Assembly: GCA_038200275.1 (NCBI GenBank)
Contig: JBBPYC010000059.1
Span: 112,368 to 176,367 of the forward strand
Source: JBBPYC01 sp038200275
GTDB lineage: Bacteria > Pseudomonadota > Gammaproteobacteria > Burkholderiales > Burkholderiaceae_C
Reading direction: 5' to 3'
Length of the DNA: 64,000 nt
The position numbers were made by a program, and so were the translations under genes. The notes under the pieces were generated by a model, which was given only the letters and a program-made list of their open reading frames with translations, searched no databases and was not told the DNA's origin. Below, in pieces: positions 36,685 to 45,269 of the stretch (position 1 is its first letter; each line of letters opens with the position of its first letter).

Positions 36685-37440
36685 ATGGGGATTAGCGAAC
36701 TGCCCTGGGCGACGTTGCTGGCTGCGGCGTTCATCGTCACGCTCGGCTACACCGTCTACGGCCTGACCGGCTTCGGCGCGTCGATCGTTGCATTGCCGCT
36801 GCTCGCGCACTTTTTCCCGCTGCGCTTTGCGGTGCCATTGATGCTGGTGTTCGACCTGGGTGCCGGGTTGTTGCTGGGCCTGCGCAACCACCGGTTGGTG
36901 GACCGCGACGAACTGTTGCGCCTGGCGCCGTGGCTGCTGACGGGCATGGCCGTCGGCATCACATTGCTGGTGAAAGTGCCTGAGCGGTGGCTGCTGTTGG
37001 TCCTCGGCGGCTTCGTGTTTTTGTTCGCGTGCTGGAGCTTGCTGAACCGGTCGCAACCGCGCACCGCCGCGCGCCGCTGGGCGGTGCCTGCCGGTCTTGC
37101 CGGCGGTGCATTCACCGCGCTGTACGGCACCGGCGGGCCGATCTACACGATCTATCTCGCGCGCCGCATCTTGGACAAGAACGTGCTGCGCGCAAGCATC
37201 GGCGGGCTGATCTTCGGCACCGCACTGGTCCGCCTTGCGCTGTTCACAGGCAGCGGTTTTTATCAGCAACCGGGCTTGTTGCCACTGGCTGCGCTGTTGA
37301 TGCCTGCTGCACTGATCGGGTTTTTTGCGGGGAGCTGGCTGCATGCACGGTTGCCCGTGCACCGCGCGCTGCAGGCGGTGTGGTTGCTGCTGATTGCCAG
37401 CGGCGTGAGCCTGTTGATACGGGGCGCGACGCTGGCCTGA
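36685..37440 (+). CDS. TauE/SafE-family membrane exporter, probable sulfite exporter
   Basis: The protein has 251 residues and about eight membrane helices. Family marks are GYTVYGLTGFGASIVALPLL near the start and GGAFTALYGTGGPIYTIYLA in the middle. TauE/SafE proteins move sulfite, sulfoacetate or related anions out of cells degrading sulfonates. The gene lies 36 bases after the ThDP gene and just ahead of suyAB, where sulfite would be released. Confidence 0.85.
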   Translation: MGISELPWATLLAAAFIVTLGYTVYGLTGFGASIVALPLLAHFFPLRFAVPLMLVFDLGAGLLLGLRNHRLVDRDELLRLAPWLLTGMAVGITLLVKVPERWLLLVLGGFVFLFACWSLLNRSQPRTAARRWAVPAGLAGGAFTALYGTGGPIYTIYLARRILDKNVLRASIGGLIFGTALVRLALFTGSGFYQQPGLLPLAALLMPAALIGFFAGSWLHARLPVHRALQAVWLLLIASGVSLLIRGATLA

Positions 37441-37530
37441 GTTTGGCGCCGTGTGGCGGCCCCACAGCATCAGGAGGCCGCGACACGATCCACAAATGGC
37501 GAACTAAGGGTTAACCCGCTGCATAAGAAT

Positions 37531-37547
37531 TCATATAGATCATATAG
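37531..37547 (+). promoter_or_regulatory. Tandem TCATATAG repeats upstream of suyA
   Basis: Two TCATATAG octamers lie one base apart in an AT-rich patch within GC-rich DNA, 100 bases before the suyA start. A TTGACT follows directly at 37548. This fits a regulator-binding site overlapping a promoter, but the regulator is unknown. Confidence 0.4.
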
Positions 37548-37647
37548 TTGACTTTGCCGGGCAGCGATGTGGTTCATGAGCCCTTGAGACAAGCGTTCGC
37601 AGTCCGTTCCACCCGTTTTTCCCACTTCTGCTTGAAAGACCCACCCC

Positions 37648-37929
37648 ATGATTCACTGCGTACTGCACGACCCCGATGACAGCGTCGCCGTCATCGTCAC
37701 CGAAGGCATCAAGGCCGGCCAGAAGCTGACCGCGTTGATCTTGGATGAAGACCGCACGATCGAGATTCCGTGCAAGGCGGACATCCCGCTCGGCCACAAG
37801 GTCGCGATGAAGGATCTGGCCGTGGGCGACACCGTGATCAAGTACGGCGTCGACATCGGCAAGGTCGTGAAAGCAGTGGCCACAGGCGAACACGCCCACG
37901 TGCACAACATCAAGACAAAACGCTGGTGA
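37648..37929 (+). CDS. suyA: (2R)-sulfolactate sulfo-lyase, small subunit
   Basis: The protein has 93 residues: a stand-alone SAF domain of the UxaA family, with DIPLGHKVAMKDLAVGDTVI and the end GEHAHVHNIKTKRW. This matches SuyA in length and sequence style. With SuyB it cleaves (R)-sulfolactate to pyruvate and sulfite. SAF-UxaA pairs also include altronate dehydratase, but the split gene, the sulfite-type exporter upstream and the two dehydrogenases downstream favour SuyA. suyB starts 31 bases later. Confidence 0.87.
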   Translation: MIHCVLHDPDDSVAVIVTEGIKAGQKLTALILDEDRTIEIPCKADIPLGHKVAMKDLAVGDTVIKYGVDIGKVVKAVATGEHAHVHNIKTKRW

Positions 37930-37960
37930 TTCAGCGCGCCCCCACCTTCAAGGAACTCTC

Positions 37961-39142
37961 ATGACCAACAGCATCATCAGCAAAGACACGACCTTCTGGG
38001 GTTACAAGCGCGAAAACGGCCGGGTCGGCGTGCGCAACCATGTGATCATCCTGCCGCTCGACGACCTGTCGAACTCGGCTTCCGAAGCGGTGGCCCACAA
38101 CGTCAAGGGCACGATGGCGATCCCGCACCCGTACGGCCGGCTGCAGTTCGGCGCCGACCTGGATCTGCACTTCGCGACGCTGATCGGCGCGGGCTGCAAT
38201 CCGAACGTCGCTGCGGTGGTGGTGATCGGCATCGAAGACAGCTGGACGCAGAAAGTGGTCGACGGCATCGCCAAGACCGGCAAGCCGGTGATCGGCTTCG
38301 GCATCGAAGGCCACGGCGACCACGAGACGATCATGAAAGCCTCCAAGGCCGCCAAGGAATACGTGCAGCATGCAACCGAGTTGCAGCGCGTTGAATGCCC
38401 GATCAGCGACCTCTGGGTATCGACCAAATGCGGCGAATCGGACACCACATCGGGTTGCGGCTCGAACCCCACGGTGGGCAACGCATTCGACAAGCTGCAT
38501 CCGCTGGGCACCACGCTCGTATTCGGTGAAACGTCCGAGATCACCGGCGGTGAAAAGATCGTTGCCGCGCGCTGCAAGGACGACAAGGTCCGCGCCGACT
38601 TCATGAAGATGTTCGACCGCTACCAGGCCATGATCGAACGCAACAAGACGACCGATTTGTCCGACTCGCAGCCGACCAAAGGCAACATCGCGGGTGGCCT
38701 GACCACCATCGAAGAAAAAGCGATGGGCAACATCCAGAAAATCGGCAAGAAGTGCACGGTCGACGGCGTGATCGACAAGGCCGAAGTGCCGTCCGGCCCG
38801 GGCCTGTGGTTCATGGACTCGTCGTCTGCCGCGGCCGAGATGGTGACGCTGTGCGCAGCCTCCGGCTTCGTCGTGCACTTCTTTCCTACCGGCCAGGGCA
38901 ACGTGATCGGCAACGCGCTGGTGCCGGTCATCAAGATCTGCGCGAACCCACGCACGGTGCGCACGATGAGCGAGCACGTCGATGTGGATTGCTCTGGCCT
39001 GCTGCAGCGCGAACGCACGATGGACGAGACCGGTGACCAGTTGCTTGAGATGATGATGCGCACCATCAACGGCCGGCACACTGCGGCCGAAGCGCTGGGC
39101 CACCGCGAGTTCGTGATGACGCGCTTGTTCGAAAGCGCCTGA
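37961..39142 (+). CDS. suyB: (2R)-sulfolactate sulfo-lyase, large subunit
   Basis: The protein has 393 residues of the UxaA catalytic domain. It begins GYKRENGRVGVRNHVIILPL, the family hallmark, and includes KCGESDTTSGCGSNPTVGN and SGPGLWFMDSSSAAAEM. Length and N-terminus match SuyB of sulfolactate degraders. The active site uses a metal with Cys/His ligands in this family. The product pyruvate enters central metabolism, and sulfite would leave through the TauE-like protein or be oxidised. Confidence 0.88.
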   Translation: MTNSIISKDTTFWGYKRENGRVGVRNHVIILPLDDLSNSASEAVAHNVKGTMAIPHPYGRLQFGADLDLHFATLIGAGCNPNVAAVVVIGIEDSWTQKVVDGIAKTGKPVIGFGIEGHGDHETIMKASKAAKEYVQHATELQRVECPISDLWVSTKCGESDTTSGCGSNPTVGNAFDKLHPLGTTLVFGETSEITGGEKIVAARCKDDKVRADFMKMFDRYQAMIERNKTTDLSDSQPTKGNIAGGLTTIEEKAMGNIQKIGKKCTVDGVIDKAEVPSGPGLWFMDSSSAAAEMVTLCAASGFVVHFFPTGQGNVIGNALVPVIKICANPRTVRTMSEHVDVDCSGLLQRERTMDETGDQLLEMMMRTINGRHTAAEALGHREFVMTRLFESA

Positions 39143-39179
39143 GCTGGCATTGCGCCGGATCGATCGGCGCTGGTTGGAT

Positions 39180-39560
39180 TCAATCCGCCACGAGATCCGC
39201 ACGCAATGTCCGCACGCGGTGGTCGATGTAGTAGCCGCCGAATTCGGTATAGCGCAGCAGCAACCGATGGCATTGACCACACTGCCACAGGTCGCACCGG
39301 TTGTATGGAAAGTACGCCGGTGCGATCGGTGCGTCGGGCGACTCGTAGCGGGTGCCTGCGGCGTGTTGTTCCTCGAACGTCGGCTCGGCCAGATCTGGAT
39401 CGCGCAAGCTACCCAGCGGCGTCATCTGCACGGCCGGCCAGCGCTCGTCGCCCACGCTTTCCCAACCCGTGCAAGCACCCACCGGGCAGTCGCAGCGCGT
39501 GGCTGCATCGGCGCGTAGCGCGATTGCTTTCAACTCCCGCGCATCGTGAATTCGCTGCAT
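39180..39560 (-). CDS. Cys-rich conserved hypothetical protein
   Basis: The protein has 126 residues from the ATG at 39560 (MQRIHDARELKAIALR). Cysteines cluster as CDCPVGAC near the start and CDLWQCGQC in the second half, suggesting a zinc-binding fold. There is no signal peptide. It lies antisense between suyB and slcC, breaking the otherwise one-way island. I do not recognise a function. Confidence 0.65.
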   Translation of the reverse strand: MQRIHDARELKAIALRADAATRCDCPVGACTGWESVGDERWPAVQMTPLGSLRDPDLAEPTFEEQHAAGTRYESPDAPIAPAYFPYNRCDLWQCGQCHRLLLRYTEFGGYYIDHRVRTLRADLVAD

Positions 39561-39703
39561 AGCATTCCTTCTTCCGTTTTGCCTGACCAACGGCCCCGCA
39601 GCATCATGACGGCACCGACCCGAGCTTGGCCGCGCATTGTCCGTTGCCGCGCCGGCTTGCCACAGCGCTTGCTGCCCCCTTTGCTCGACCTGTCAACATC
39701 CCC

Positions 39704-40636
39704 ATGAACAAAAAAATCGTCATTACCGAGTTCATGGACCTGCCCGCGGTCGAGTCGCTGCGCAGCGGCGGCTTCGACGTGGTCTACGACCCAAACCTGG
39801 TCGATGACCTGCCGCGGCTGATGCGCCAAGCGGCCGATGCCGATGCGGTGATCGTGCGTAACCGCACCCAGGTGCGTGGCGAGTTGCTTGCAGCCTTTGC
39901 GAAGGCCAAGGTGATCGGACGCCTGGGCGTGGGCCTGGACAACATTGACGTGCCGGCCTGCGAATCGCGCGGCCTACGCGTGATTCCTGCAACCGGTGCG
40001 AATGCGCTGGCGGTGGCCGAATACGTGGTCGCCACCGCGATGCTGCTGCTGCGCGGCGCCTACCAGGCCAGCGCACAGGTTGCCAACGGCGGCTGGCCGC
40101 GCAGCGCGTTGTCCAATGGGCGCGAGGCCGGCGGCAAGACGCTGGGCTTGGTCGGCTTTGGCGGTATCGGGCAGCTCAGCGCGAAGCTCGCCAACGGTCT
40201 GGGCATTCAGGTGATCTCCTCTGACCCGGTGCTGCCGGCCGATGCACCAGTCTGGCAGGCGCTGGGCGTGCGGCGGGTCGAGCTTGACGAGTTGCTCGGC
40301 GCAGCCGATATCGTCAGCCTGCACGTGCCGGCGACCGCGCAGACCAAGAACCTGCTGTCGGCCGAACGCATCGCACGCATGAAGCCCGGCGCCGTCGTCA
40401 TCAACACCGCGCGCGGCGGCATCGCCGATGAAGCTGCCTTGGCCGATGCGATCCGCGGCGGGCGGCTCGGCGGGGCCGCCTTCGACGTATTCGAACCCGA
40501 GCCGCTGCCAGCCGGCAACGTCTGGGCCGACTGCCCGAACGTGATCCTCACACCGCACATCGCGGGCGTGACAGCCGAATCGAACACGCGCGTGTCAACG
40601 CTGATCGCGGCCGAGGTTGCGAAGGCGCTGGCGTAA
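39704..40636 (+). CDS. slcC: (S)-sulfolactate dehydrogenase (2-hydroxyacid dehydrogenase family)
   Basis: The protein has 310 residues from the ATG at 39704. It has the D-isomer 2-hydroxyacid dehydrogenase fold: LGLVGFGGIGQLSAKLANGL is the NAD-binding loop. INTARGGIADEAALADAI holds the catalytic Arg region, and PHIAGVTAESNTR carries the active His. Length and context match SlcC, which oxidises (S)-sulfolactate to sulfopyruvate. With ComC, 37 bases downstream, it would racemise sulfolactate to the (R) form used by SuyAB. 3-Phosphoglycerate dehydrogenase is the main alternative by fold. Confidence 0.8.
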   Translation: MNKKIVITEFMDLPAVESLRSGGFDVVYDPNLVDDLPRLMRQAADADAVIVRNRTQVRGELLAAFAKAKVIGRLGVGLDNIDVPACESRGLRVIPATGANALAVAEYVVATAMLLLRGAYQASAQVANGGWPRSALSNGREAGGKTLGLVGFGGIGQLSAKLANGLGIQVISSDPVLPADAPVWQALGVRRVELDELLGAADIVSLHVPATAQTKNLLSAERIARMKPGAVVINTARGGIADEAALADAIRGGRLGGAAFDVFEPEPLPAGNVWADCPNVILTPHIAGVTAESNTRVSTLIAAEVAKALA

Positions 40637-40673
40637 ATCGGCTCACTGGCCATACATCCTGAAAGAAGCTTCG

Positions 40674-41690
40674 ATGACCAAGACCCTGGCTGAACTCGAA
40701 CAACTCGTGCAACAAGCGTTGCAAGCGGCTGGGGCTTCCGCGCAGCAAGCCGAACCCACCGCGCGCGCGCTGGTCGCGGCCGAAGCGCAGGGCTTGGCCT
40801 CGCACGGCCTGTCGCGGGTGCCGATGTATGCGGGCCATCTGCGCGCCGGGCGCGTGGTTGGGGACGCAACGCCGCGGATCGTGGCCGACAACCCGGCCGC
40901 GCTGCTGGTCGATGCGCACGACGGGTTTGCGTTTCCTGCCTGCGCGTTGGCGGTGCAGACCGCGATCGAGCGCGCACACGAGTGCGGCATCGCCATCGGC
41001 GCGGTCACCAACAGCCATCACTTCGGCGTCGCTGCCTATCACCTGGGTCCGGTTGCGGACGCGGGTATGGTCGGTCTTGCGTTCGGCAATTCGCCCGCTG
41101 CCATGCCGGCGGCTGGCGGCCGGCGCGCGATCTTCGGCACCAATCCGATCGCAGCCGTGTTCCCACGCGCGAAGAACCGGGGCGGCGCCATCGTGATCGA
41201 TCTGTCGCTGTCGGAAGTCGCACGCGGCAAGATCATGGTGGCCGCGAAGAAAGGCGAGGCGATCCCACTCGGCTGGGCGCTGGACAAGGATGGTTTGCCG
41301 ACCACCGACGCCAAGGCCGCATTGGCCGGCTCCATGCTGCCGGTGGGCGGCACCAAGGGCGCCATGCTGGCACTGGTGGTGGAGCTGCTGGTGACCGCGC
41401 TGACCGGCGCGCACTTCGGCGCGGAGGCCGATTCGTTCTTCGAAGAAAAAGGCAACCAGCCACGCATCGGCCAGGCATTCATCGTGATCGATCCGGGCGC
41501 GTTGGCGGGCGGTGCCGTGTACGGCGAGCGGGTTGAGGCGCTGCTGACCGCGATGCTGCAGGACGAAGGCGTGCGCGTGCCGGGCTACCGGCGCGATGCG
41601 CTCGCGCAAAAGGCTGCACAGCAAGGGATCGACGTGCCGGAAGCGACGCTGGCGCCGGTGCTGGAGCTGGCTGCACACCATCGCGCTTGA
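40674..41690 (+). CDS. comC: (R)-sulfolactate dehydrogenase (malate/L-lactate dehydrogenase 2 family)
   Basis: The protein has 338 residues from the ATG at 40674. LDH2-family marks are AQGLASHGLSRVPMYAGHLR, SHHFGVAAYHLGP, RRAIFGTNPIAAVFPR and VARGKIMVAAKKGEAIPLGW. ComC of this family reduces sulfopyruvate to (R)-sulfolactate with NADPH. Placement directly after slcC mirrors known bifurcated sulfolactate pathways. Malate or ureidoglycolate dehydrogenase are fold-level alternatives. Confidence 0.8.
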   Translation: MTKTLAELEQLVQQALQAAGASAQQAEPTARALVAAEAQGLASHGLSRVPMYAGHLRAGRVVGDATPRIVADNPAALLVDAHDGFAFPACALAVQTAIERAHECGIAIGAVTNSHHFGVAAYHLGPVADAGMVGLAFGNSPAAMPAAGGRRAIFGTNPIAAVFPRAKNRGGAIVIDLSLSEVARGKIMVAAKKGEAIPLGWALDKDGLPTTDAKAALAGSMLPVGGTKGAMLALVVELLVTALTGAHFGAEADSFFEEKGNQPRIGQAFIVIDPGALAGGAVYGERVEALLTAMLQDEGVRVPGYRRDALAQKAAQQGIDVPEATLAPVLELAAHHRA

Positions 41691-42273
41691 GGAAGCGGGA
41701 CGGGATGATTGGCAAGCGTGGTCGCTACTTCGAGCCAGCAGACAACCGATGGATCATCCACCTGCGCAGACAACTGCGTATTAGCTGCTTGACGCATGGG
41801 CTGTGGCTGCTGTAGTCGTTGAGAAATACAGGAATGGGCAGCGTTCAAGCGATGAACTTCAAGCACTGGAGCGCCCGGGTGCTCGGTGCGGCGCGTTGCT
41901 GGCGGCAACGATGCTGCTGGGTCGATCTCCCCCCTTTCCGGCTCTCAGTCGTTCTCAATCGCAATCCGCCGCGTGCGTGGTCGCTGAGCTCCAAAGAACT
42001 TGAATTGCTATGAATTTTATAGTTAGAAACGCTTGATGGACCAGCGCATCTGCGTGTTTTCATTCCAAAATCCATCGCTTTCGGTGTAGGTGGTCGTCCG
42101 CTTGGTCGCCGGTTGAAGACCATCAAACGTTTCGGCACGGCATGGTGCGCATCCCGCAATGGGAGTACTTGCGCAATGGCGCAGAACGCATTACGGTCAG
42201 CAAGTCGCTTTCCCTGCCGACCGGTCGAGGACTCAATTGAAACCGGCGCACAGCGCTTGCCGGAATCCGCATC
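41691..42273. other. Long intergenic region without a supportable gene
   Basis: These 583 bases hold only short frames with no recognisable content. Local AT-rich patches occur around 41990-42030 (TTGAATTGCTATGAATTTTA), resembling short intergenic repeats of Comamonadaceae. The region probably holds the end of the sulfonate island and the promoter of the caspase-like gene. Confidence 0.5.
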
Positions 42274-43728
42274 TTGGAATTGACAACGTTTTCAGCGCAC
42301 AGCGGCGTCTACGGATGGCGGCAATGGTTGCTGTCTTGGGTTTTATTGAGTCTTTTTTTGTTTGCCAGCACGTCTGCATTGGCAGCCCCGAACGGCGAAA
42401 AGCGCATGGCACTCGTGATCGGCAACGCCCGCTATCCGACCATGTCACTGACCAATCCGGAAAACGATGCGCGGGTGATGGCCTCCGCCTTGCGCCGGCT
42501 CGGCTTCGACGTGACCGAGAAAGTCAACCTCGGAGTCAAGGAATTTCGCAAAGTGTTGCGTGACTACGCGCGCAAGGTCGAGGCTGAAGAAGGCGCGAGC
42601 GTTTTCTACTACGCAGGCCACGGCGTGCAGATCGACGGGCGCAACTACTTGCTGCCGGTCGACATCAACCTGCGCGACGAATATGAGATCCGCGATGAAG
42701 GCGTGGACATCAACGAGTTGTATATCGGCCGGCTTGAGCGTGCGCGCAGCCAGGTGCGCATCGTGATTCTGGATGCCTGCCGCGACAACCCGTTCACCAC
42801 GCAAAGCCGTGGCAGCCGCGGTGTCGGCGGCCTGGCCGAAATGGCCGCGCGCGGCGCGTTGATCGCATACGCCACGGCGCCTGGCGCCACCGCGGAAGAC
42901 GGCCCACCAGGCACCAATAGCGTATTCACGCGCCACTTGGCCAAGGAGATGCTGACCGAAGGCGTCGAAGTCGAGCAGATGTTCAAGAACGTGCGCGTCA
43001 AAGTCATGCGGGATACGCAGGAGCGGCAGATCCCGTGGGTGAACACGTCGATGACGCGCAATTTCAGCTTCAACCCTGCGCTTGGCAATGGCGGGGACGA
43101 TGAAGCGAAGCGTGAAGACCTTGCGCGCTTGCAGGCGCTGCTGGGCCAGCGTGAACGTGAGCAGAAGAAGCTGGAGGAGCAGCTGCAGCAGTTATCCAGA
43201 CAATTGGCAGATAAGCAAAATGCAGTGCCCTCACCAGTGCAGGCGGCAGTGGCCAGACCGCAGAGCCCGCCAGCCGCTCCGCCGGCGACCGCCACGCTGC
43301 AACCCGATCGGCCGGCGCTGCAGGCACCTGCCGAGTTGCTCGAACCGCCGCCGCGTCCGTCCGCTGTAACGGCAAAGCAGATTCCGTCGCCGATCACGAC
43401 ACCAGACGCGAGCAACGCGGAAGCGATGCTGGCAGCGCGCAGCTATCAGGCCGCAAAGGCATGGATGGATCGCAACAGGTCGGAAGCAGCGCGTCCGCCA
43501 GTGACGCCAGCGCCGCCTGCAACCCTCACCACGACAAAGCCGGACCGACCGCGGCCGTCTGAATCCGGCGCGCAACTCGCGCTGTCCACCGAGCCTGTCG
43601 TCGTTCCGACGTCGGCTGGCGGACGTGCCGGCCGCTCGGAACGCTGTGTGGCGGTGTTGATTCGCGCCCAACTCGGTGAAACGCTACCGCCCGCTGACTT
43701 GGTTTTTCTGAAGAAGGAGTGCCACTGA
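42274..43728 (+). CDS. Secreted caspase-fold peptidase (C14) with Pro/Ala-rich tail
   Basis: The protein has 484 residues from a TTG at 42274. No in-frame ATG precedes the hydrophobic leader (WLLSWVLLSLFLFASTSALA). The caspase domain covers about residues 42-260, with the catalytic His in YYAGHGVQIDGRNYLLP and Cys in VILDACRDNPF. A coiled-coil stretch (REREQKKLEEQLQQLSRQLA) and a Pro-rich linker follow. A short C-terminal conserved piece has a Cys in RSERCVAVLIRAQLGE. It would act in the periplasm on unknown proteins. It overlaps the OmpA-type lipoprotein gene (TGATG). Confidence 0.85.
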   Translation: MELTTFSAHSGVYGWRQWLLSWVLLSLFLFASTSALAAPNGEKRMALVIGNARYPTMSLTNPENDARVMASALRRLGFDVTEKVNLGVKEFRKVLRDYARKVEAEEGASVFYYAGHGVQIDGRNYLLPVDINLRDEYEIRDEGVDINELYIGRLERARSQVRIVILDACRDNPFTTQSRGSRGVGGLAEMAARGALIAYATAPGATAEDGPPGTNSVFTRHLAKEMLTEGVEVEQMFKNVRVKVMRDTQERQIPWVNTSMTRNFSFNPALGNGGDDEAKREDLARLQALLGQREREQKKLEEQLQQLSRQLADKQNAVPSPVQAAVARPQSPPAAPPATATLQPDRPALQAPAELLEPPPRPSAVTAKQIPSPITTPDASNAEAMLAARSYQAAKAWMDRNRSEAARPPVTPAPPATLTTTKPDRPRPSESGAQLALSTEPVVVPTSAGGRAGRSERCVAVLIRAQLGETLPPADLVFLKKECH

Positions 43729-45068
43729 TGATGAACCTGACCTTGATCCATGCGCCCCATTCCACGCGCTCCTGTTGGCTCGCCGCTGCCGTTCTTGCAG
43801 CAGCAGCGCTGTCTGGTTGCGAGACCGCTCCCGGGCAGAGTGACCCAGGCGACGCCACATCAACGATGACGCGCGGCGCCGGTGCTGCAGCACCGGCTGC
43901 CCCAGCCGTTTCAGCCAACGCCGCAGCGCCGAAGGCTGCGGTGGCCGCTGCGCCACTGCCGGTCTTGCCGTTCGACGAAGCGGTGCTGGCGGCTGCCAAC
44001 GCGCTGTTCAGCAATGTAAAGGTGGACCCCGGCGCAGTCGGACGCAGCGCGGCCAAGCTGCCGCTGGTCATCGATCCGCTGGTGGACGGCAACAGTGGTG
44101 TCCAGTCTGTCGCGACCGAGACGATGGAGCAGCGCATCACCGACCTGGTCAATTCCAAGTACGGCGACAAATTCAACCTGGAGCCGTTTTCCACCGCGAG
44201 CCTGGCCAGGGCACCGCTGCTGTTCATCGGCACGCTGACCGCGCTGGGCAACGACAACAAGCCGGGCCAGGACTGGCACCGAGTGTGCCTTGCGCTGGTG
44301 GACTTGCGCACCGGCATCATCGTCTCCAAAGGCTTTGCACGCGCCGCGAAGGACGGCGTGGACCTGACCCCCACCGCGTTCTTCCTGGACAGCCCAGCCT
44401 GGGCGCCGGACCCGGCGGTCAACGGCTACATCAAGACCTGCCAGGGCCCGAAAACCGGCGACCCGGTAAATGCCGCCTACTGGGACCGCATCATGGCCGC
44501 GGCGATGATCAACGACGGCATCAAAGCCTACAACGACGGCCACTACGATGAGGCTCTGGACCTGTACCGCGGCGTGATGCGCCAGCCCGGCGGCGACCAG
44601 CTGCGCGTCTACAACGGCATGTACCTGGCGGCCGCCAAGCTTGGCAAGAAGGATGAAGCGGCAGACGCGTTCACGCGCATCGTCGACTTTGGACTTGCGC
44701 AAAATCAGCTCGGCTTGAAGTTCCTGTTCCGCCCCGGGTCCACGCAGTTCCTGGCGAATCCACAGATCAGCGGGCCGTATCACATGTGGCTCGGCAAGGT
44801 CGCGCAGCGCACCGCGCAGCGCACCGCGTGCCTTGAGATCGACGGCCACACCAGCAAGACCGGCCCCGAGCCGATGAACGAGCGCCTTTCGTTGATGCGC
44901 GCGCAAACCATCGAGCGGCGCATTGATGCTGCTGCACCCACGCTTGCGCAACGCACCACCTCAGCCGGCAAGGGATCGAGTCAAACGATTTCAGGACTGG
45001 GCACAGACGACGCGCGTGATGCGCTGGATCGGCGGGTGGAATTCAAGGTGAGGGATTGCGCGTCCTGA
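43728..45068 (+). CDS. OmpA-domain lipoprotein with TPR-like segment
   Basis: The protein has 446 residues; the ATG at 43728 overlaps the upstream stop and has GGAG nearby. The lipobox LSGC gives a lipidated Cys near residue 31. An Ala-rich linker is followed by a middle domain with a TPR-like helix pair (YNDGHYDEALDLYRGVMRQP). The C-terminal OmpA-type peptidoglycan-binding domain has FRPGSTQFL, LEIDGHTSKTGPEPMNERLS and an end RRVEFKV. It probably anchors to peptidoglycan beside the co-transcribed caspase-like protein. Confidence 0.85.
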   Translation: MMNLTLIHAPHSTRSCWLAAAVLAAAALSGCETAPGQSDPGDATSTMTRGAGAAAPAAPAVSANAAAPKAAVAAAPLPVLPFDEAVLAAANALFSNVKVDPGAVGRSAAKLPLVIDPLVDGNSGVQSVATETMEQRITDLVNSKYGDKFNLEPFSTASLARAPLLFIGTLTALGNDNKPGQDWHRVCLALVDLRTGIIVSKGFARAAKDGVDLTPTAFFLDSPAWAPDPAVNGYIKTCQGPKTGDPVNAAYWDRIMAAAMINDGIKAYNDGHYDEALDLYRGVMRQPGGDQLRVYNGMYLAAAKLGKKDEAADAFTRIVDFGLAQNQLGLKFLFRPGSTQFLANPQISGPYHMWLGKVAQRTAQRTACLEIDGHTSKTGPEPMNERLSLMRAQTIERRIDAAAPTLAQRTTSAGKGSSQTISGLGTDDARDALDRRVEFKVRDCAS

Positions 45069-45198
45069 AATCTCGGCGAAGGCGAGCCAACCTTGCCTTT
45101 GACCTCAACCGCGACGGTTGAATCCGCCGCAACGTCCGACAAGCCTGAGCGCGAGGTGGGCAACTTCCAGCAGAGGCCGCGGAACCGGCTTTGCCGGG

Positions 45199-45259
45199 CC
45201 GTAGGCGCCGCCCCCGGTGGGGGTAGGCGAGAGCCGACCGAAGGGGGCGAAGCCTGGGG
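45199..45259 (+). repeat. Dispersed intergenic repeat, copy B
   Basis: It shares the core GGCGCCGCC then GAGCCGACCGAAGG with copies at 5771 and 58018, in the same orientation. It lies between two convergent genes, 10 bases from the stop of the OmpA-family gene. Confidence 0.85.
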
Positions 45260-45269
45260 TGGGTTCAAG

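Noticed and set aside
36082..37470. A 462-codon minus-strand frame opposite the ThDP and TauE genes
   Set aside because: Gln/Arg/His-rich shadow of two well-supported genes.
37648..39142. Altronate dehydratase (UxaA) as identity of the SAF/large pair
   Set aside because: The subunits are split, the lengths match SuyA and SuyB, and neighbours are a sulfite-type exporter and two sulfolactate-type dehydrogenases. No uronate genes are adjacent.
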